Shown here piece after piece: positions 22,535 through 22,791 of a stretch of 22,791 nt of DNA. The notes beneath the pieces are model-generated. The model was not told where the DNA came from. It saw only the letters and a list, made by a program, of their open reading frames with translations, and did no database searches. Position numbers and translations under genes: made by a program. The stretch comes from CAZLIC01 sp964559535. Its GTDB lineage: Bacteria > Pseudomonadota > Alphaproteobacteria > Rhodobacterales > Rhodobacteraceae. The DNA is taken from positions 1 to 22,791 of the forward strand of contig CAZLIC010000073.1 of assembly GCA_964559535.1 (NCBI GenBank). The letters run 5' to 3'. Within the stretch, counting starts at the first letter, position 1; every line of letters starts with the position of its first letter.

Positions 22535-22791
22535 ACACAATGGTCTTCAGTGCCGACGATGCCGCCCGCGCGCTGGACGAGGCGGTGCGCCGTCTTGGTC
22601 CCGATGCGCTGATCCTGTCCACCCGGCAGGTCGGCGGCCGGGTTGAGGTGACAGCGACCGCGCCGGATGCCGCGGAACTGCCACCCGAACCCGCCCACCC
22701 GCCCGAACCGGCGCGGGCCGCGCCGCCGCCGCCCGCCGAACCCGCGCCGCCCCCGCGCGCCCCGGCCGCCTTCGCGGCCGAATTCCTGCGC
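22531..22791 (+). CDS. flhF: Flagellar GTPase FlhF, 3' partial
   Basis: FlhF is the SRP-family GTPase that sets flagellar placement and number, mostly at the pole. Only the first 87 residues are in the window and the GTPase domain is not seen. The start fits the family: MVFSADDAARALDEAVRRLG followed by PDALILSTRQVGGRVEVTA. A Pro/Ala/Glu-rich linker follows, as usual before the N domain. The ATG overlaps the flhA stop by 4 nt and has a GGGAG ribosome site. The following gene, possibly a FlhG-type partner, would lie beyond the window. Confidence 0.88.
   Translation, partial: MNTMVFSADDAARALDEAVRRLGPDALILSTRQVGGRVEVTATAPDAAELPPEPAHPPEPARAAPPPPAEPAPPPRAPAAFAAEFLR

Overview
The window is one continuous flagellar gene cluster in a high-G+C alphaproteobacterium. 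Gene content and order (fliK-fliL-fliM-fliN-fliO-fliP-fliQ-fliR-flhB, a membrane gene where motF is expected, a second-copy-type rpoN, fliC/fliD, a receiver-less sigma-54 activator, flgP-flgT-flgA-flgM, flhA-flhF) best fit the Fla1-type cluster of the Rhodobacter/Cereibacter branch of Rhodobacterales. The genus is inferred from synteny and protein character only. No rRNA, tRNA, insertion sequence, CRISPR array or phage gene was seen. Genes are packed closely and no gene-free stretch exceeds about 210 bp.

Layout. (1) 1-8850, plus strand: a very long fliK (5' end outside the window), fliL, fliM, fliN, then after an internal sigma-54 promoter fliO, fliP, fliQ, fliR, flhB. These cover hook-length control, the stator-associated protein, the C-ring switch and the export gate. 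(2) 8855-10508, plus: a sigma-54 promoter, a 16-codon ORF, a single-pass coiled-coil membrane protein (MotF candidate by position and topology) and a PDZ-like two-segment membrane protein. (3) 10541-13534, minus: rpoN and the flagellin gene fliC, separated by a strong hairpin terminator. fliD is divergent from fliC. (4) 15373-16458, minus: a sigma-54 activator of FleQ/FleT type without a receiver domain. Divergent from it, behind a good sigma-28-like promoter, lies a 124-residue protein resembling the NHLP/nitrile-hydratase-alpha leader fold. (5) 17061-20192, minus: flgP-flgT-flgA-flgM plus a SwrB/DUF2802-like membrane protein, the first four genes chained by 4-nt start/stop overlaps. (6) 20360-22791, plus: flhA and the start of flhF, divergent from (5).

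Regulation. I find four sigma-54 promoters with exact GG-N10-GC spacing and a shared TTGCA: before fliO, before the MotF candidate, and a back-to-back pair between flgP and flhA. The window also encodes the likely sigma factor (RpoN2-type) and an activator, so the mid-class regulon carries its own control genes. FlgM (anti-sigma-28) lies in one sigma-54 operon. Sigma-28-like promoters (TAAA-N14/15-GCCGTT) precede fliC and the NHLP-like gene. This suggests a sigma-54 to sigma-28 cascade as known for Fla1 of Rhodobacter sphaeroides.

Least explained items: the NHLP-like gene with a late-class promoter, the SwrB/DUF2802-like protein beside flgM, the PDZ-membrane protein, and two short upstream ORFs whose stop codons overlap the starts of sigma-54-driven genes.
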